Shown: positions 13,885 to 25,936, counted from the stretch's first letter. The stretch is DNA of 64,000 nt from Hevea brasiliensis (GCF_030052815.1 NC_079496.1:5084001-5148000); one strand, 5' to 3'. Made by a program: numbers and translations. The notes: generated from the letters alone by a model not told the origin.

Positions 13885-15860
13885 TTACACATTGAACAGA
13901 TAAGGGTACTTGCTACGCATGTCCCGTTCTGACTCCCAGGTGCACTCTTCCACTGACTGGCTCCTCCACAAAACCTTAACCATAGGGATCTGTTTTGATC
14001 TTAGCTGTCTCACTTGGTAGTCCACTATGGCTACAGGTTGCTCCTCAAATATCAAGTTCTCTTTTAGCTCTATTACATCTGGTTGTAGTACATGAGAAGG
14101 ATCTGGAATGTATTTCCTGAGCATGGAGATGTGAAACACGGGATGAACGTGAGAAAGGTTGGGTGGTAGCTCCAACCGGTAGGCAACTGCTCTAACTCTA
14201 TCAGTAACCTCAAAAGGTCCGATATACCGAGGTGCCAACTTGCCCTTCTTTCCGAATCTCATGACTCCCTTCATTGGAGATACCTTCAGGAATACATAGT
14301 CGCCCACTGCAAACTCCACATCCCTCCGTCTGGGGTCTGCATAACTCTTACGCCATCGAAAGCTTTTTTGATCGTTCCTCGATTAAAGGAACTATCTCTC
14401 AAGTGTCTTGCACTAGGTTTACATCATGCACCTTCGCTTCCCCATTTCTGTCCAACACAGAGGAGACCTACACTTTCTTCCATATAGTGCCTCATAGGTC
14501 GCCATTCCTATCTCGGAGTGATAATCGTTGTTATAGGCAAACTCCACCAAAGCTAGCTGATCATCCCATTGACCTCCAAAATCCAAAACACTCATGCGAA
14601 GCATGTCTTCCAGTGTTTGGATTGTCTTTTCGGACTGTCCGTCTGTCTGAGGGTGGAAAGCCGTACTAAAGTTCAACTGTGTGCCAAGTGCCTCCTGCAA
14701 CTTTCTCCAAAACCGAGAAGTGAATGGGCCCTCTGTCGATATTATGGGCGGAACTCCATGCAATCGACTATTTCTCGAATGTAGAGCCGCATCCGTGCCA
14801 CGTAGTATGTAGTCTTTACAGGTAAGAAGTGAGCTGATTTGGTCAAGCTGTCTACAATTACCCATATCGAATCATATCCTCACGTGGTACGAGGCAACCC
14901 AGTCACAAAATCCATAGTGATCATTTCCCACTTCCATTCTGGGATAGGGAGCTCTTGCAGCTTCCCTGACGGTTTCTAGTGTTCAAACTTCACCTTCTGA
15001 CAAGTCAAGCACTTGGACACAAAGTCTACTATGTCTATCTTCATGCCATTCCACCAATAGCTATCTTTCACATCATGGTACATCTTGGTGGAACCTGGGT
15101 GGACACTGTCCAGTAAGTAGTGTGCCTCTCGCATGATTTCATTCCTGAGGTTGTCCACATCGGACACACATATCCTAGAACCTTGCACTAGGGCGCCATC
15201 ATTGGCAAATCCGAACTCACCACCTTCACCTTCTTTGTACTCTTTCTATAATCTTCATCAATTGTTGGTCTCTGTTTGGGAAACTCTAACTCTGTCCCTC
15301 AAGTCCGGCCTCACCGAAAAGTGAGCCAACAATACCCCTCATCTGAAAGATCTAGGATTAAACCTTGATCCATCAACTCATGTACCTCTGAATCATGATC
15401 TCTTCTCTCTTGAAATGTGCGCCAAACCGCTGTAAGATTTTCTCGCTTAAAGCATCTGCTACTACATTGGCCTTCCTGTGGTGGTACCGATGGGGCAATC
15501 ATAGTCTTCCGTAAGCTCCATCCATCTCCTCTGTCTCAAGTTTAAATCCTCTGTTGGAAGATGTACTTCAAACTCTTATGGTCGGTGTATATCTCGCACA
15601 CTTCACCATACAGTAGTGTCTCCATTTTTAGTGCAAAGACTACACGCCATTTCCAAATCATGGGTGGGATAGTTCGCTCATGCCTCTTCACCGCCTTGAA
15701 GCATAAGCCACTACTTTTCCATTCCGCATCAAAACACACCCTAGGCCAACTCTAGAGGCGCCACAAAGACACGGTGTATCATTCACCGCTCATAGGTAGT
15801 GTTAACACAAAGGTGGTTAGACACTCCTTATCCTCGTCATTATAACTGACTCTATCGAGC
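13885..15860 (-). pseudogene. Broken gypsy pol remnant: RNase H, integrase, chromodomain
   Basis: In transcript order, a damaged RNase H segment (about 15860-15540) carries CDA-like and YTDHKSLKYIFQQ motifs. A damaged integrase zinc-binding region follows (about 15188-14976; H-x-G-x-TKMY ... C-x2-C in KCLTCQK). Next is part of the integrase core (about 14865-14419; [27 protein letters not shown]). The last part is the C-terminal domain (14319-13885; [17 protein letters not shown]) with a chromodomain-like end ([12 protein letters not shown]). Frameshifts and stops separate the pieces. The chromodomain-like tail suggests the chromovirus group, perhaps the Tekay/Del clade; the clade is inference. 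Confidence 0.85.
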
Positions 15861-17930
15861 TCTCTTCCTGTCCTTTGCATCTTATCCACTTCCCTTTTCC
15901 TATTTTTGGTATTGTTGGTATCTTTTCAACCTGCTGTACTTATTCCTTAATTTTAGTCCTATCTCATCCTTACACCTTTTCCTTCAAAGATGTCTATCCC
16001 ATCATCAACTTTAACTTTCTTTTTATTTCTTAGTCTTATCTTGATTACTAGTTCCATTACTTCGAAAATTCTAACCTTACGGCTTACTCCTGCCAGCACA
16101 TTCTTCACCTTTTGTAACACTTATAATTAACCATAGAAAATTCGTTTTTGTAACCCCTTTTCCAACTTAACTATCAGAACATTATCATTCCCTACCAGCC
16201 TTAGTAGAAAATTGCTCATCCTGGATGAATATGAGCCCCATAAACTATAAGTTCCATCTGAACTAACACGGCTGTAGGAAATATGTGTCATGCCTTAATT
16301 CTAAATAAGATACTTCACGTGTTTATTCTCCTTAATATAATCACATATACTGCCCACAACTTTCCAAACTTCAACCTCAAATTACCCATTAGCAATAATT
16401 TCATCTATTGAAACTCATCCACAATTAGTATTTCCTCCATCTCATAATTTAAAACAGTTGCAAGCCTTAGTAGCTAACTCAATTTAACTCCTGTCATTAC
16501 TCTGTTCGTCCTTTCATACTTAACACTAGGTATGCACTTACTGTCATTCTCATATCAGGAAATTGTATATGAATTGGTGCCTATCAAAATCTCAAATAAC
16601 TAGGTCTCCTTGCCTCAGTCTCTGCTCCTTATATAACGCTCTGGAATCAAAAACACGAGCTAAACTTGAAAAGAAAGAAAATATCCTCTTATATTCAACT
16701 ATGCCAATTGTCCATATAATAACGTTTAACCTATGTTTCTTGGTATTTCTCTTCAAATTTCATCCTCTTAGCACAATTGTGCTCTACCTATAAGATATCA
16801 TCTGCATGAACATTTTACCGTACCATTGTCCTTCCTGACATAATATTTTATAATTTATTAACTTTACTTATACTCGACCAATGATTCATATCTATCATCG
16901 TTTATATTGTGCCATTAACTTTTGTTGATTCCTGAAAGATTTCTCTCACTAATAAATTCTTCCAACACCAATTCCACCCTTATCTATGGTCATTAATTTG
17001 ATCCTTGAACTTTCTAGTGATTTATAACCACCCAGACTTGTCACTTTTCGTTCTACTCCTACTGTTGTTCTGTCGTTATTGCTTCACTGCAAAGTGATTC
17101 GGTTGATCACACTAAAAATGTTTTCCTAACATTCATAACGAACCTCTAACTACCTTCTCACTATCTCAAAAGTCTAACCTAAAGCTTATGTGTCATTATC
17201 TATAATTCTTTCCACTCATCATACCTATTTGATCCCTTAGATTGACCTTTATTCAACTTACTACTTACTAACTTCGTTTTCTCTACCTAATTAGGTAGTC
17301 CGCAATACCATCGCACACCTTCTAGCATTTACTCATTATTATGTTATTCCATACCTCCATCACTATTCTCACTAATGTGGTCCCATTTTGGGTTTTCCAT
17401 CCTTGTCATTCACCTTGCCAAGAATAACACTTAGCCTACCTTATATCTTAACTTTGTTCCTTTTATTATGCGCTCTTCAGGTTGTCCTTCCGTTTATCTC
17501 CTTTGTCTTACCCAAAATAGAACTTAACTATTCTATCCCTGGTTCCATTCTTCTTCCTAACATGACAGCTGTACCTGCAAACTATATCTTTCAGAGTTTC
17601 TACCACGTTATCACATGTCTATGCTACTCAGATTTGGTCCTTTGACCAGTCTAGCTAGTACTCCCACTGGCACTTAGATTATATTGCATCTGTAATCAAT
17701 TATCCCAATTTTCATTCTACACTTTCTCTATCTACTGGCTTTCTGTGATTTATCTTCGCTAATTTATTACTCTTAACACTATTATAATTAGATTTTACTA
17801 CTGTTTGAACAATATGAAGTCAGAAAGGAACTCAGGAAATTGCAGTCATACTTTTTTTTGTATGATTTATATTCTTATCCTTTAGCTTACATAATACCCT
17901 TACTACCTCGAGAACTGATTCTGCAGTAAT

Positions 17931-18003
<73 letters not shown>

Positions 18004-19200
18004 TTCCATGTTTACTCAATTCCAAAACTTAAGATTTCGGGCACCCAAACCCGTCATCCAATTCAAAGGATTTACATCCATCGTGATCTGATTATATATG
18101 ATTCCTATAATGGAACTTGTATCCTCTCCAGGATACCCGAGCCAACTACTCTCTACCACACTCTACAGTCCCATCTGGGACACTATTCCATAAGTCATCA
18201 TTATCAGTAATAACCTTCGATCCATTCTGAAAAGATAGGACTATATCCTAACTTGCTGCAACAAAGGTACTACATCTACCACCTTGCCAGAACCATGTCA
18301 AGTTAATGACTCTTTTATCATATCATAGCTCTATAAATCATCAATTCATAGTTTCGACCTTCTCTAGGTAGTAGAGTTGTACTTATTCCATACTGATACA
18401 CACAAGGTATACTATTCTCACTCTATAAGTGTCACCTTTACTTTGCAACTAGTCCGAAACTTCTGGTCCGATGGCAACTCTTGATGTAACTCTAGCTCAT
18501 GTCAGTAATCGAGTCATCGACTCTAGTTATCACCCAACCGTGACCTTTCAATATTCTAACTCTAGACTCTTAGCCAGAGTTCCCAACTCCTCTGCAAATA
18601 TAGAACTCTGCTCGCATAACTGTACCAAAACAAGCCATCTCAAACACCCTCATTATGGAGCACCACGGGGATGCACGCACTCTACACAATAATCTCATGT
18701 CGCATCAGAATGTCTGCGACTACAGAGCGGACATCGAGAACATTGTATAGTTACTTCGATACGACCTGACAGACTAGGTATCCTAATTTGTTATCTCTCC
18801 GAATCTTCTATTATCATAAACTTATTCGACGGGTCATCCACGATGACTGCGATGGTATCCTCATCCTTATCTAGGCAACTTGTACTTTCAAGACTCACGT
18901 TTATGTACTCGTGCCTTGCGAAATGGGCACACCATTTAAACCCATACAGCATTAAACATAGCATTTCTTGGAGTATGTATCCTCATGATGGACCTCACAT
19001 GTCTACTAACTCTATTTCACATTTACGTGTACTCCACGAAAATCAAGACACTAAGCGAGGTAATCTTATATTTCGAGGTATAACGTAGAATCTAGAAACA
19101 AAGAATTACAGAAAAGACGAAACAGAATCCTATACTCCGCATGTGACTCTAGTAGACTCTTCCCAACACTTAGATAATTTTTCCTATGAATCGGAGCCTA
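15861..19200. other. Unrecognised 3.3 kb interior of the gypsy element
   Basis: This is where gag, protease and RT should lie, but no matching motifs (CCHC knuckle, protease D-S/T-G, RT YxDD) could be found in any frame. The plus strand is pyrimidine-rich, so the element's sense strand is purine-rich, with no long reading frame. It contains a (TTA)n array of about 70 bases. It may be a replaced interior, as in non-autonomous derivatives, or an extremely decayed coding region. Confidence 0.6.
17933..18004. repeat. (TTA)n microsatellite
   Basis: About 23 TTA/ATT units in a nearly perfect run inside the gypsy interior. It is likely to vary in length. Confidence 0.95.
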
Positions 19201-19213
19201 AGCTCGATACCAC
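19201..19213 (-). other. Primer-binding site of the gypsy element
   Basis: On the minus strand, TGGTATCGAGC follows the 5' LTR after a few bases. It differs from the usual initiator-tRNA-Met site TGGTATCAGAGC by one missing base. The position fits, although the gap to the LTR end is a little longer than usual. Confidence 0.7.
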
Positions 19214-19216
19214 ATT

Positions 19217-20946
19217 TATCACGACCCAACCTATGGGCCGGACCAAGACTAGGACTGGGCCACCTAAAGCCCCGAGGCCCGTAGTAAGCCTAACTGCTCA
19301 TTAACCCAACTCTAAGGCCCATTGGGCCCAAATTAAGAAAACAAACGGACAGAGTCCGGCCATAAAATGGACTTTCCAACGGGAGTTTTCGACTCACCCG
19401 ACTGTAAACACAATAAACCATCCATTGGGAGCTCGGCTCACCCTCCACATACTCATCAACATAATAATAAATGGGAGCTCACTCCTCATCCAATCCATCA
19501 AAGCAGACTTAAAATATTAAGTTTACAGTCCAACATGAATATAATATTACGACAAATTCAAATAATTATCGCTAACACATGCGGAAATTCTAGGAGTAAA
19601 TAAAATTACACAATATCGATAAACAACTGCGAAGTATAAAGCAGTTAACCTGAATAAATATCCTCCTGTGGCCTGTAAAAATTTTTGAACAGGAGTGAGC
19701 GTTCGACTCAGAGAGTAAAATATCAATCTTAACTATAATCTCTATAACTATCTGAACTAATGCACCCTGTAGAGTGAAATGCAACATAAACAATAAATTC
19801 ACATCATAGCATCAAAAAGGTAATTTGGAGCACTCACACACCCTGTAGTATCAATCATAACATATGGGAGCTGATCCCCTATACAGCTCTATTAAATACA
19901 ACATGGTGCCACCGAATTACTCAAGCTCGGACTTCCACTTAATAACCAAATCGAGGGTCCCAGCGAATTACTCAAGCCGTGACTACCCCTCGAAGGATCG
20001 GGTCCCAGCGAATTACTCAAGCCGTGACTACCCCGTCCTATCCATAGTCCACACCACATCACACGCACGCCAACGCACGCACACAGCTCCAAATTACCAC
20101 AACAACATCCATGGCACATCAACAGTTATGAATGCAACATAAATCGTGCCTAGAGTTTAACTACATAAATATATGCATATAAGTGATGCATGGGCATGCT
20201 TGAACATATAATAATATCGAAATTACAATTAAAATTAATATTCTACTCACAGACTTGACGATGGTCACCGAGGCGGCGGAGGAAGAAGGCTATCGGCTCA
20301 CACGACAATTATATTACAATTATTTAATACAATCGACTCAATACAAACAAAGAAAAGACCAATTACGCCCTAAGTCGTGCGAAAATCCGGCAGAGTCTCC
20401 CCTATACCTAGGACCTACTCAACCTGCAAAAGGGCTAAAAACGCACTTCTATACTCACAATCCATACATCAACAGTTCAATCATATCACACAGCCCCTCC
20501 TGGGCCCATCAAATCAATCATCCATCACAATATGCAAAATTTCAATTTAGTCCTTATTATTGATCATTTTTGCAAAAACTGCCCAAACAAGCTCTAAAAA
20601 TTATAAAACTGTGCCCCGCGGTCCTTAGCAATATTACTAAGCTATTGCAAAAAGAATCGTAATTTTCTAAGCTACCACGAATATTTTATGGATTTTTAAT
20701 CCTATTTAAGCACTAGAAAATTATGAAAAAGCAAGGTTCGGGTTTACCTTTGCCGATTCCGACTTCGGGAACGCGCTCGAGACGTCTGACAATGGGGGGC
20801 TAGCCAAAACCTCGGTCCAATTCGGAGACTTTTCCAGAATCGGTCTGGCCGGAAATTCACAGATCCGGACAACTGTCGAATTTCCGCGAATTGAGGATAC
20901 CTACACGAAGCCCAATAATAATATATAAAAAATCAGGGGTGTTACA
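19217..20946 (-). repeat. 5' LTR of the gypsy element
   Basis: The LTR is about 1730 bp and a close copy of 12063-13823. It ends at GTTACA next to the AAAAC target copy. Differences are uneven: many one-base losses relative to the other LTR cluster in about 19230-19680 and 20270-20400, while the middle is almost identical. Confidence 0.93.
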
Positions 20947-20951
20947 AAAAC

Positions 20952-22754
20952 TTTCATGCTTAACAAATAAAAAATTCTCATCTCTTTTTTTTTTTTTTAA
21001 GAAATGAAATTTCTATTTTTTTATTAAAAATATCAAAATTCAAATAAAAAATAAACTAAAATTGAAATGCTGGGAAGTATATAAAATTTTTAATTTAATT
21101 TTGATTCTTAAATAACCTTAAAATTAAAATCAAAACCGCAGAAATTAGAGGGACAATAGAGGCAAGAAAAATGTGGTGTGCAACTCGCGACAAAGATTAT
21201 GGTCCACAGGTTTGACGATTTTTAATTTCGTGTACTAAATAAAATTCTCCATCAAAGTCAATAAATACCATTTTCTACACGTTTCATGGCAAGTACAATA
21301 GATACGGCTAACTATGCCTTCCCAGTTCCCATTTTAATTTTCTATGAAGCTTGGCTTTGTCAAGAATCACTTTGAATTAATTTCATTCGAGTTACACAAT
21401 TTTAAAGAATATTTAGCTTTAAAGGCTTTAAAAAACTTGAAATTAAGGTTATGTTACTTGTAGAAAATAAATTTTTATTTTTTATTTTCTATTTATTTAA
21501 AATTTTCAGTTTTCATTTATTATGGAAAATGAGAAAAAAGTATGAAAAATACATCTATCTGTTGATAATTAAAAAAAGCTCTTTATTCAAAAAATTAAGA
21601 AGAAAATTATTCATATATTTGATAATTAATTAAGAAAATAATCATTATAAAATATATTTTTAGCAAAATTATTTTAATTTTAAAATTTTTTAATATTTAT
21701 TATTTATTTATTTTATAACAATATAATTATTATTTTACATTGTAAATAGATTTTTTTAAATAATTATTTAATTTTAATTATGAAAAGTTACAATACAATT
21801 TTAGTTATAAAAAATTATTGTTTTATTTGAAAATAATTGAAAAAAAAAAATTTATCATAAAGAAAATAGTAAAAATAACTTAAAACCATTTCTAAATTTT
21901 AGTTAAATTCTAGAAAACTGTGAATATAAAATTCTATTTCAATTTAAATACTAATAATATTATGACATTATATAATTTCAATTTAATGTCTTGTTGATTT
22001 TGGACGTAATAATCTTAATTAATTCAATAAGAAAGTTTAGGGATAATTAACTTAAAATTTAATGTTGGGATGTATTTTTCTTTTTTAATAAAAATAGAAA
22101 ATATTATAAAATCTTACGTTGTGATTGCGATATAATACATTCTTCATCTTATTCGTATGTAAATGAAAGTATTTTATGCTCATTTATATTAAAAATTAAA
22201 ATTTAAAATATTTTCATAAACAAATCCATATAATATGTTCAATAAGTAAGACACAAACTCTTAACTTTCAAGATTGTTATGTTATGAATTAATTATAGCT
22301 GAATTGATAATTAATTGGCAACTCTCAAGTCTCATCCATTCTTATAAAATGACAAGAAAATACTAACAATATGACTAAGTTTAATCTGCAGTCTAAGTCA
22401 TCAATCGATAACTTTGATTTACCAGCATTGTTTTCATTTACTTTGCTGTTCAAAGGCTGCGTGTTTGATTCATATTTCAGAATTAGACGTCCATCTCTTT
22501 TTTTAATCAAACGTCAAACTTTAATTTAGCCAAAGTCAATTGTAAGAATTCATTTCAATTCGCCCCAGTCAATAAGCTACATGTTCTCAAGTTGAACAAA
22601 CAAAAACAAGAAATTAAGAAATGCATAGTAATTTGCTTCCTAAGTCCTACCATACCCATCTTACCAATGTCTATATATATCCATTTATGGCACCTTAATT
22701 TCCCATCCTTGGAAATAAACCCACCAATTAATCAAAACTTGATATCACACTCAA
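20952..22754. other. AT-rich spacer, no gene seen
   Basis: Very AT-rich DNA with poly-A and poly-T runs. No coding region, RNA gene or transposon ends could be supported. The last 100 bases form the likely promoter and leader of the small peptide gene at 22755. Confidence 0.5.
22672..22680 (+). promoter_or_regulatory. Probable TATA box of the plus-strand peptide gene
   Basis: TATATATAT lies about 75-83 bases upstream of the ATG at 22755, a fitting distance for a plant gene with a short 5' UTR. Confidence 0.5.
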
Positions 22755-23099
22755 ATGGGTTTCAGCAGAGGTAGTCATACCAGAATTTTGTTCACGTTGT
22801 TTGCTATTTTGTTCACTATAAGCACATTGCAAGTTGGGGTAGCTAAAAGGCCTTTGCATGGAGAGCAATGGCTGAAGAAACATTTTCTACATATAGAGTC
22901 CCTCCAGAAAGGTCCAGTGCCACCATCCGCTAGTTCTCCTTGTACCCACATTCCTGGGGGATCCGGCCACTGCCCTACCGTCAATGGGATGGACTTTGCT
23001 GGCCGCCATGCCAACCGTTCACCACCTCCACCTGCTCCTCCTTCCTTCTCTAGCTCCATCCTCATGGCAGCTAATTCTGGGGGTATTAAGACTAATTAA
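22755..23099 (+). CDS. Small secreted peptide precursor (PIP/PIPL-like, tentative)
   Basis: A single-exon frame of 114 residues. It starts with a clear signal peptide (hydrophobic residues about 10-29, ending near QVGVA). A charged spacer follows, then the core KGPVPPS ... SPCTHIPGGSGHCPTVNGMDF. A proline-rich segment (SPPPPAPPS) lies near the C-terminus. A similar core occurs in the convergent gene at 24351-24656, so the two are paralogues. Size, signal peptide and a conserved C-terminal block suggest a processed extracellular signal peptide. The SGxGH-like stretch and the neighbour's SGPS recall the PAMP-induced peptide (PIP/PIPL) family, but the two conserved cysteines are not typical of it, so the family call is tentative. 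A TATA box precedes it. Confidence 0.7.
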   Translation: MGFSRGSHTRILFTLFAILFTISTLQVGVAKRPLHGEQWLKKHFLHIESLQKGPVPPSASSPCTHIPGGSGHCPTVNGMDFAGRHANRSPPPPAPPSFSSSILMAANSGGIKTN

Positions 23100-24350
23100 A
23101 AACCAAGAACCAAGTTCTTGACCTCAATTATTATTATTTTTATCCTCAGTTTCTAGTGTTGTTTCATTTCTGCCTGCAAAAAAGAAGTAAAAGATATACT
23201 GCTTGATGATGATTTTGTAATAACTTTAACATACTTAAAAATATATATTATTTTTGTTATTTGCGTAGCTATTACGAGAAAGTTTCAATTCGTCTCTGCT
23301 GGCACTTGGGAAACAAGCACGATATGTTCTTATTATAGAAATTTGAATATATATATATAATTAATAAACTTTTAGTTTTAGCTTATATTGTATGAGACTG
23401 GTCAAAAATATAAGCCTGTTCAAAGTCCCACATTTTCCTAGCAAAATGCTAAGATATTCCACCTGATAAATATAAATATATATATATTTAACTATTGAAT
23501 TGGATTATTGCCTAATCACAATAATTAGGTTAATTAATTTGAATCGGATATCCCTGGTGGCAGCTTGCAAATGAAAAAGGAAGAATACTTTATTACTTTG
23601 ATTACTATAACAGTGTTTTGACTTAGCACTTGTCAAAGAAAAGCTGCATATAAAATATAGAGCATGCTGAATTTGAACATCATTTTCCCCCCACTTCTTT
23701 TTCCATTTTCCAACCTCAATTTCAATACGCAATTTTGATCTAATCTAAACAAGTAGCAGTGGTCTTATCAGTGTATATCCACTACAGTAACTTCGAATCA
23801 GCACCACCAGCTACGCATGTTCCATGGTTGGTCAGGCACGAAGCCACTAACCCATAATTGGCAATCAATGCTTTAACTCAGTAGTGTTTGGGTTGGGTTA
23901 TTTTAAGATTTTAAGGTTTGAAATTTAAATACTAATCAATATAAGATGAGAAACTTAGCGCATGTGGCAGATATTATAATAAAACTAATTTTCTGTATCA
24001 GAAGAATTTACATAACATATCAAACACCAATACCATATGGATAACCAGAGAAGGCTTATTCTTAGAAAAAATTTACAAAATGTTCTTGCTTAGTTAACAG
24101 TATGTGTATCTTACATACAACAGCAATAACTAAGTCTTAATTCTAAATTAATTGAATCTGGATATTTATTATAACAGTATGTGTATCTTACATTAAAAGA
24201 AAGTATAAATTTTCAATAAAATTACAAAAAGAAAAGAATTGAAAGAACGGAAAAAGATTGGAATTGTATGAATGTTAGTTTCTGTAGTCTCTCCAGTAAA
24301 ATTCAACCAGCTAACAGAAACCTGAATAGCTTGAAGTTTCCAAACCAGCT
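23100..24350. other. Spacer between convergent peptide genes
   Basis: It holds the two 3' UTRs and AT-rich sequence with short (TA)n runs near 23350 and 23480. A short repeat of about 18 bases (AACAGTATGTGTATCTTACA) occurs twice, near 24098 and 24174. No gene is supported. Confidence 0.5.
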
Positions 24351-24656
24351 TCACTTTTGATTGGTAGCGACACCATAATCAACCATGAGACGAGGAAAAG
24401 CACTAGCAGGTCGAGACAAGGCATTTCCAGCAACGTTCATCTCATTAACAGTATTTGGGCAGCTTGTTCCTCCGGTGTTGGGAATGTTGGTGCAGCCGGA
24501 GGGTCCAGAAGGAGTCACAGGACCACTGTCAAGAGACTGAAGGACAAGTTCTTTTTTGTTGAGGTCTTCTGAGAGTATTCTGCTAGCTTTGTATGGTTGG
24601 ACATGTAAAGAAAGCAGCAAGAATGCCATCAAAACGATGTTAAGAAACCTCATCAT
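24351..24656 (-). CDS. Small secreted peptide precursor, paralogue of the 22755 gene
   Basis: A single-exon frame of 101 residues from the ATG at 24656 (a second ATG follows at once). The signal peptide is hydrophobic at about residues 4-18. The conserved block is SGPVTPSGPSGCTNIP ... SCPNTVNEMNVAG, and the C-terminus ends with PRLMVDYGVATNQK. The upstream in-frame extension lies 5' of the TATA-proximal leader and is not signal-like, so I chose the later start. SGPS is a hallmark of the PIP/PIPL peptides that act through receptor-like kinases in defence. The paired cysteines and the NEMNVAG segment set this gene and its neighbour apart, so it may be a different, uncharacterised peptide family. 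Confidence 0.72.
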   Translation of the reverse strand: MMRFLNIVLMAFLLLSLHVQPYKASRILSEDLNKKELVLQSLDSGPVTPSGPSGCTNIPNTGGTSCPNTVNEMNVAGNALSRPASAFPRLMVDYGVATNQK

Positions 24657-24729
24657 TTTTTGAAGGCAAAAGAGAAAAAAAAAAACAATAAGACAAGTAT
24701 GAATAATTAACGGAGGAGTGTTTGGGGGG

Positions 24730-24737
24730 TATTTATA
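24730..24737 (-). promoter_or_regulatory. TATA box of the minus-strand peptide gene
   Basis: TATAAATA on the minus strand lies about 75 bases upstream of the ATG at 24656. Both the match and the spacing are good. Confidence 0.65.
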
Positions 24738-25259
24738 TTGATGCTTTGAAGAGTATTTTATTTGTAGAAATGTTATTGGCTGTTGACTATAAAATTTCAA
24801 GAAATTGAATGAGTCATAAGCAAGAAAGGAGGACTTGAATCCCTGGGTTGCACATAATATAATTTTGTTGATTAATTATGGGATTAAGGTATTGATGTGG
24901 TCTTGAGTTTTGGTCAGCAGAGATTCATGTGAGAGGAAACTTCTTGGCATTGTGTTTACTTGGACGATGAATTTGCCTGTTTATTAAGAATCAAGTGCTT
25001 GTTTTTTCAATGTTCGCTTGTACATACGGTTAGAGAGATATATATGAAATGTTTGATGTTAAGGAGATGAAATCAACAGATATCTCATCTCATTAGTTTA
25101 GTGACATATATTTATTCTGGTAGACTGGACATTCTACCATAGATGTCGTGAAAAAGTTGCTATTGTATAATAAAAAAAAAAAGACCTTTTATAAGGAAAT
25201 TCTCATTATTTAAACCCTTAATCTATCATAGTTTAAGACAAGATATTAGACTTACTGTA
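24738..25259. other. Spacer left of the Pack-MULE
   Basis: Upstream region of the minus-strand peptide gene, then AT-rich sequence. At 25251-25259 CTTACTGTA is the left target-site copy of the Mutator-like element. Confidence 0.5.
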
Positions 25260-25518
25260 GGCTAATTTTCACCGATTAAGGTTATTTCAATAAAATTATT
25301 AAACTTTAATTTATATTATAAAAATTATATAATTTTAATTTTATATCAGTTAAAATTCTTTTAGTCAGATTTTATTAAAAACTCTAATAAAAAATTGACT
25401 GTACATGCTATGTTAGTTTAAACAAAAAAAAAAATCTCTCACATATGACATTTTAATAATAAAAAATAATTTTTTATATTATGATCTCTCTCTCTCTCTC
25501 TCTCAATTGCACTTGATA
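25260..25518 (+). repeat. Left terminal inverted repeat of the Pack-MULE
   Basis: It matches the reverse complement of 32741-33029 over nearly its whole length, with small gaps and about one mismatch in five by eye. The (CT)n run at its inner end is present in both arms. Confidence 0.82.
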
Positions 25519-25538
25519 AACCAAAATCAAACTCATCA

Positions 25539-25936
25539 ATGGAAACCTTACCAAAATACTAAGATAATCAAAACCCGCAATCTCTTCTCCCCTCTCTTAA
25601 CAGCCACAGTAGCAGCAGCAGTAGTAGCAATAACAGCTCCACCACCACTAATAATGGACTCCACAGCAATCAACTACCACTTCCCTCACCCAAACCCATC
25701 ACCTGATCCAAATTTTGCAATCCTTAGCCAACAACCTTCATCCAAGAAAATACATCATTCTTCAAACAAGTTGTCCAAATGTTGACCGAATCCCCCAAAC
25801 CCACCAACACTGCTACGCCGTCGCTGTCTCCTAACCAGACCCATCACCTAAATCCCACGTCCACAATATCCCTCCTATCAAATTCTAGCCCAAAAAGAAT
25901 CAATCCTCCGGGTTCAAGCTTTATGAACATAGAAAT
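25539..25936 (+). pseudogene. VQ-motif protein fragment (VQ4-like), broken
   Basis: The reading frame beginning at the ATG at 25539 shows a Ser/Asn/Thr-rich N-terminal region and then the family signature: PTTFIQENTSFFKQVVQMLT (VQ core at about 25761-25787). In VQ proteins the FxxxVQxLTG block binds WRKY transcription factors in the nucleus. The frame has three stops: TAA at 25560, TGA at 25704 and TAG at 25725. The motif's final glycine is replaced by glutamate. A shift of frame near 25905 is needed to continue into GFKLYEHRN, which resembles the next conserved block of VQ4-type proteins. Homology ends there, so the C-terminal half was never present or is lost. It lies inside the Pack-MULE and is not functional. 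Confidence 0.82.

Larger units (their letters stand above)
12063..20946 (-). mobile_element. Ty3/gypsy (chromovirus) LTR retrotransposon, internally replaced
   Basis: This element is about 8.9 kb and is read on the minus strand. Two LTRs of about 1.75 kb bound it, beginning TGTAACACCCC and ending near GGTCGTGACA/TATCA. The 5 bases before it (12058-12062) and after it (20947-20951) are both AAAAC, a perfect target duplication, so this is one intact insertion. A primer-binding site resembling the initiator-tRNA-Met type and a polypurine tract lie next to the inner LTR ends. Only RNase H and integrase remnants, including a C-terminal chromodomain-like segment, are recognisable. Gag, protease and most of the reverse transcriptase are missing, so the copy cannot be autonomous. 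Confidence 0.93.

Noticed and set aside
24657..24800. N-terminal extension of the minus-strand peptide gene
   Set aside because: It would run through the TATA-box region (24730-24737) and place the signal peptide in the middle of the protein. The ATG at 24656 is the better start.
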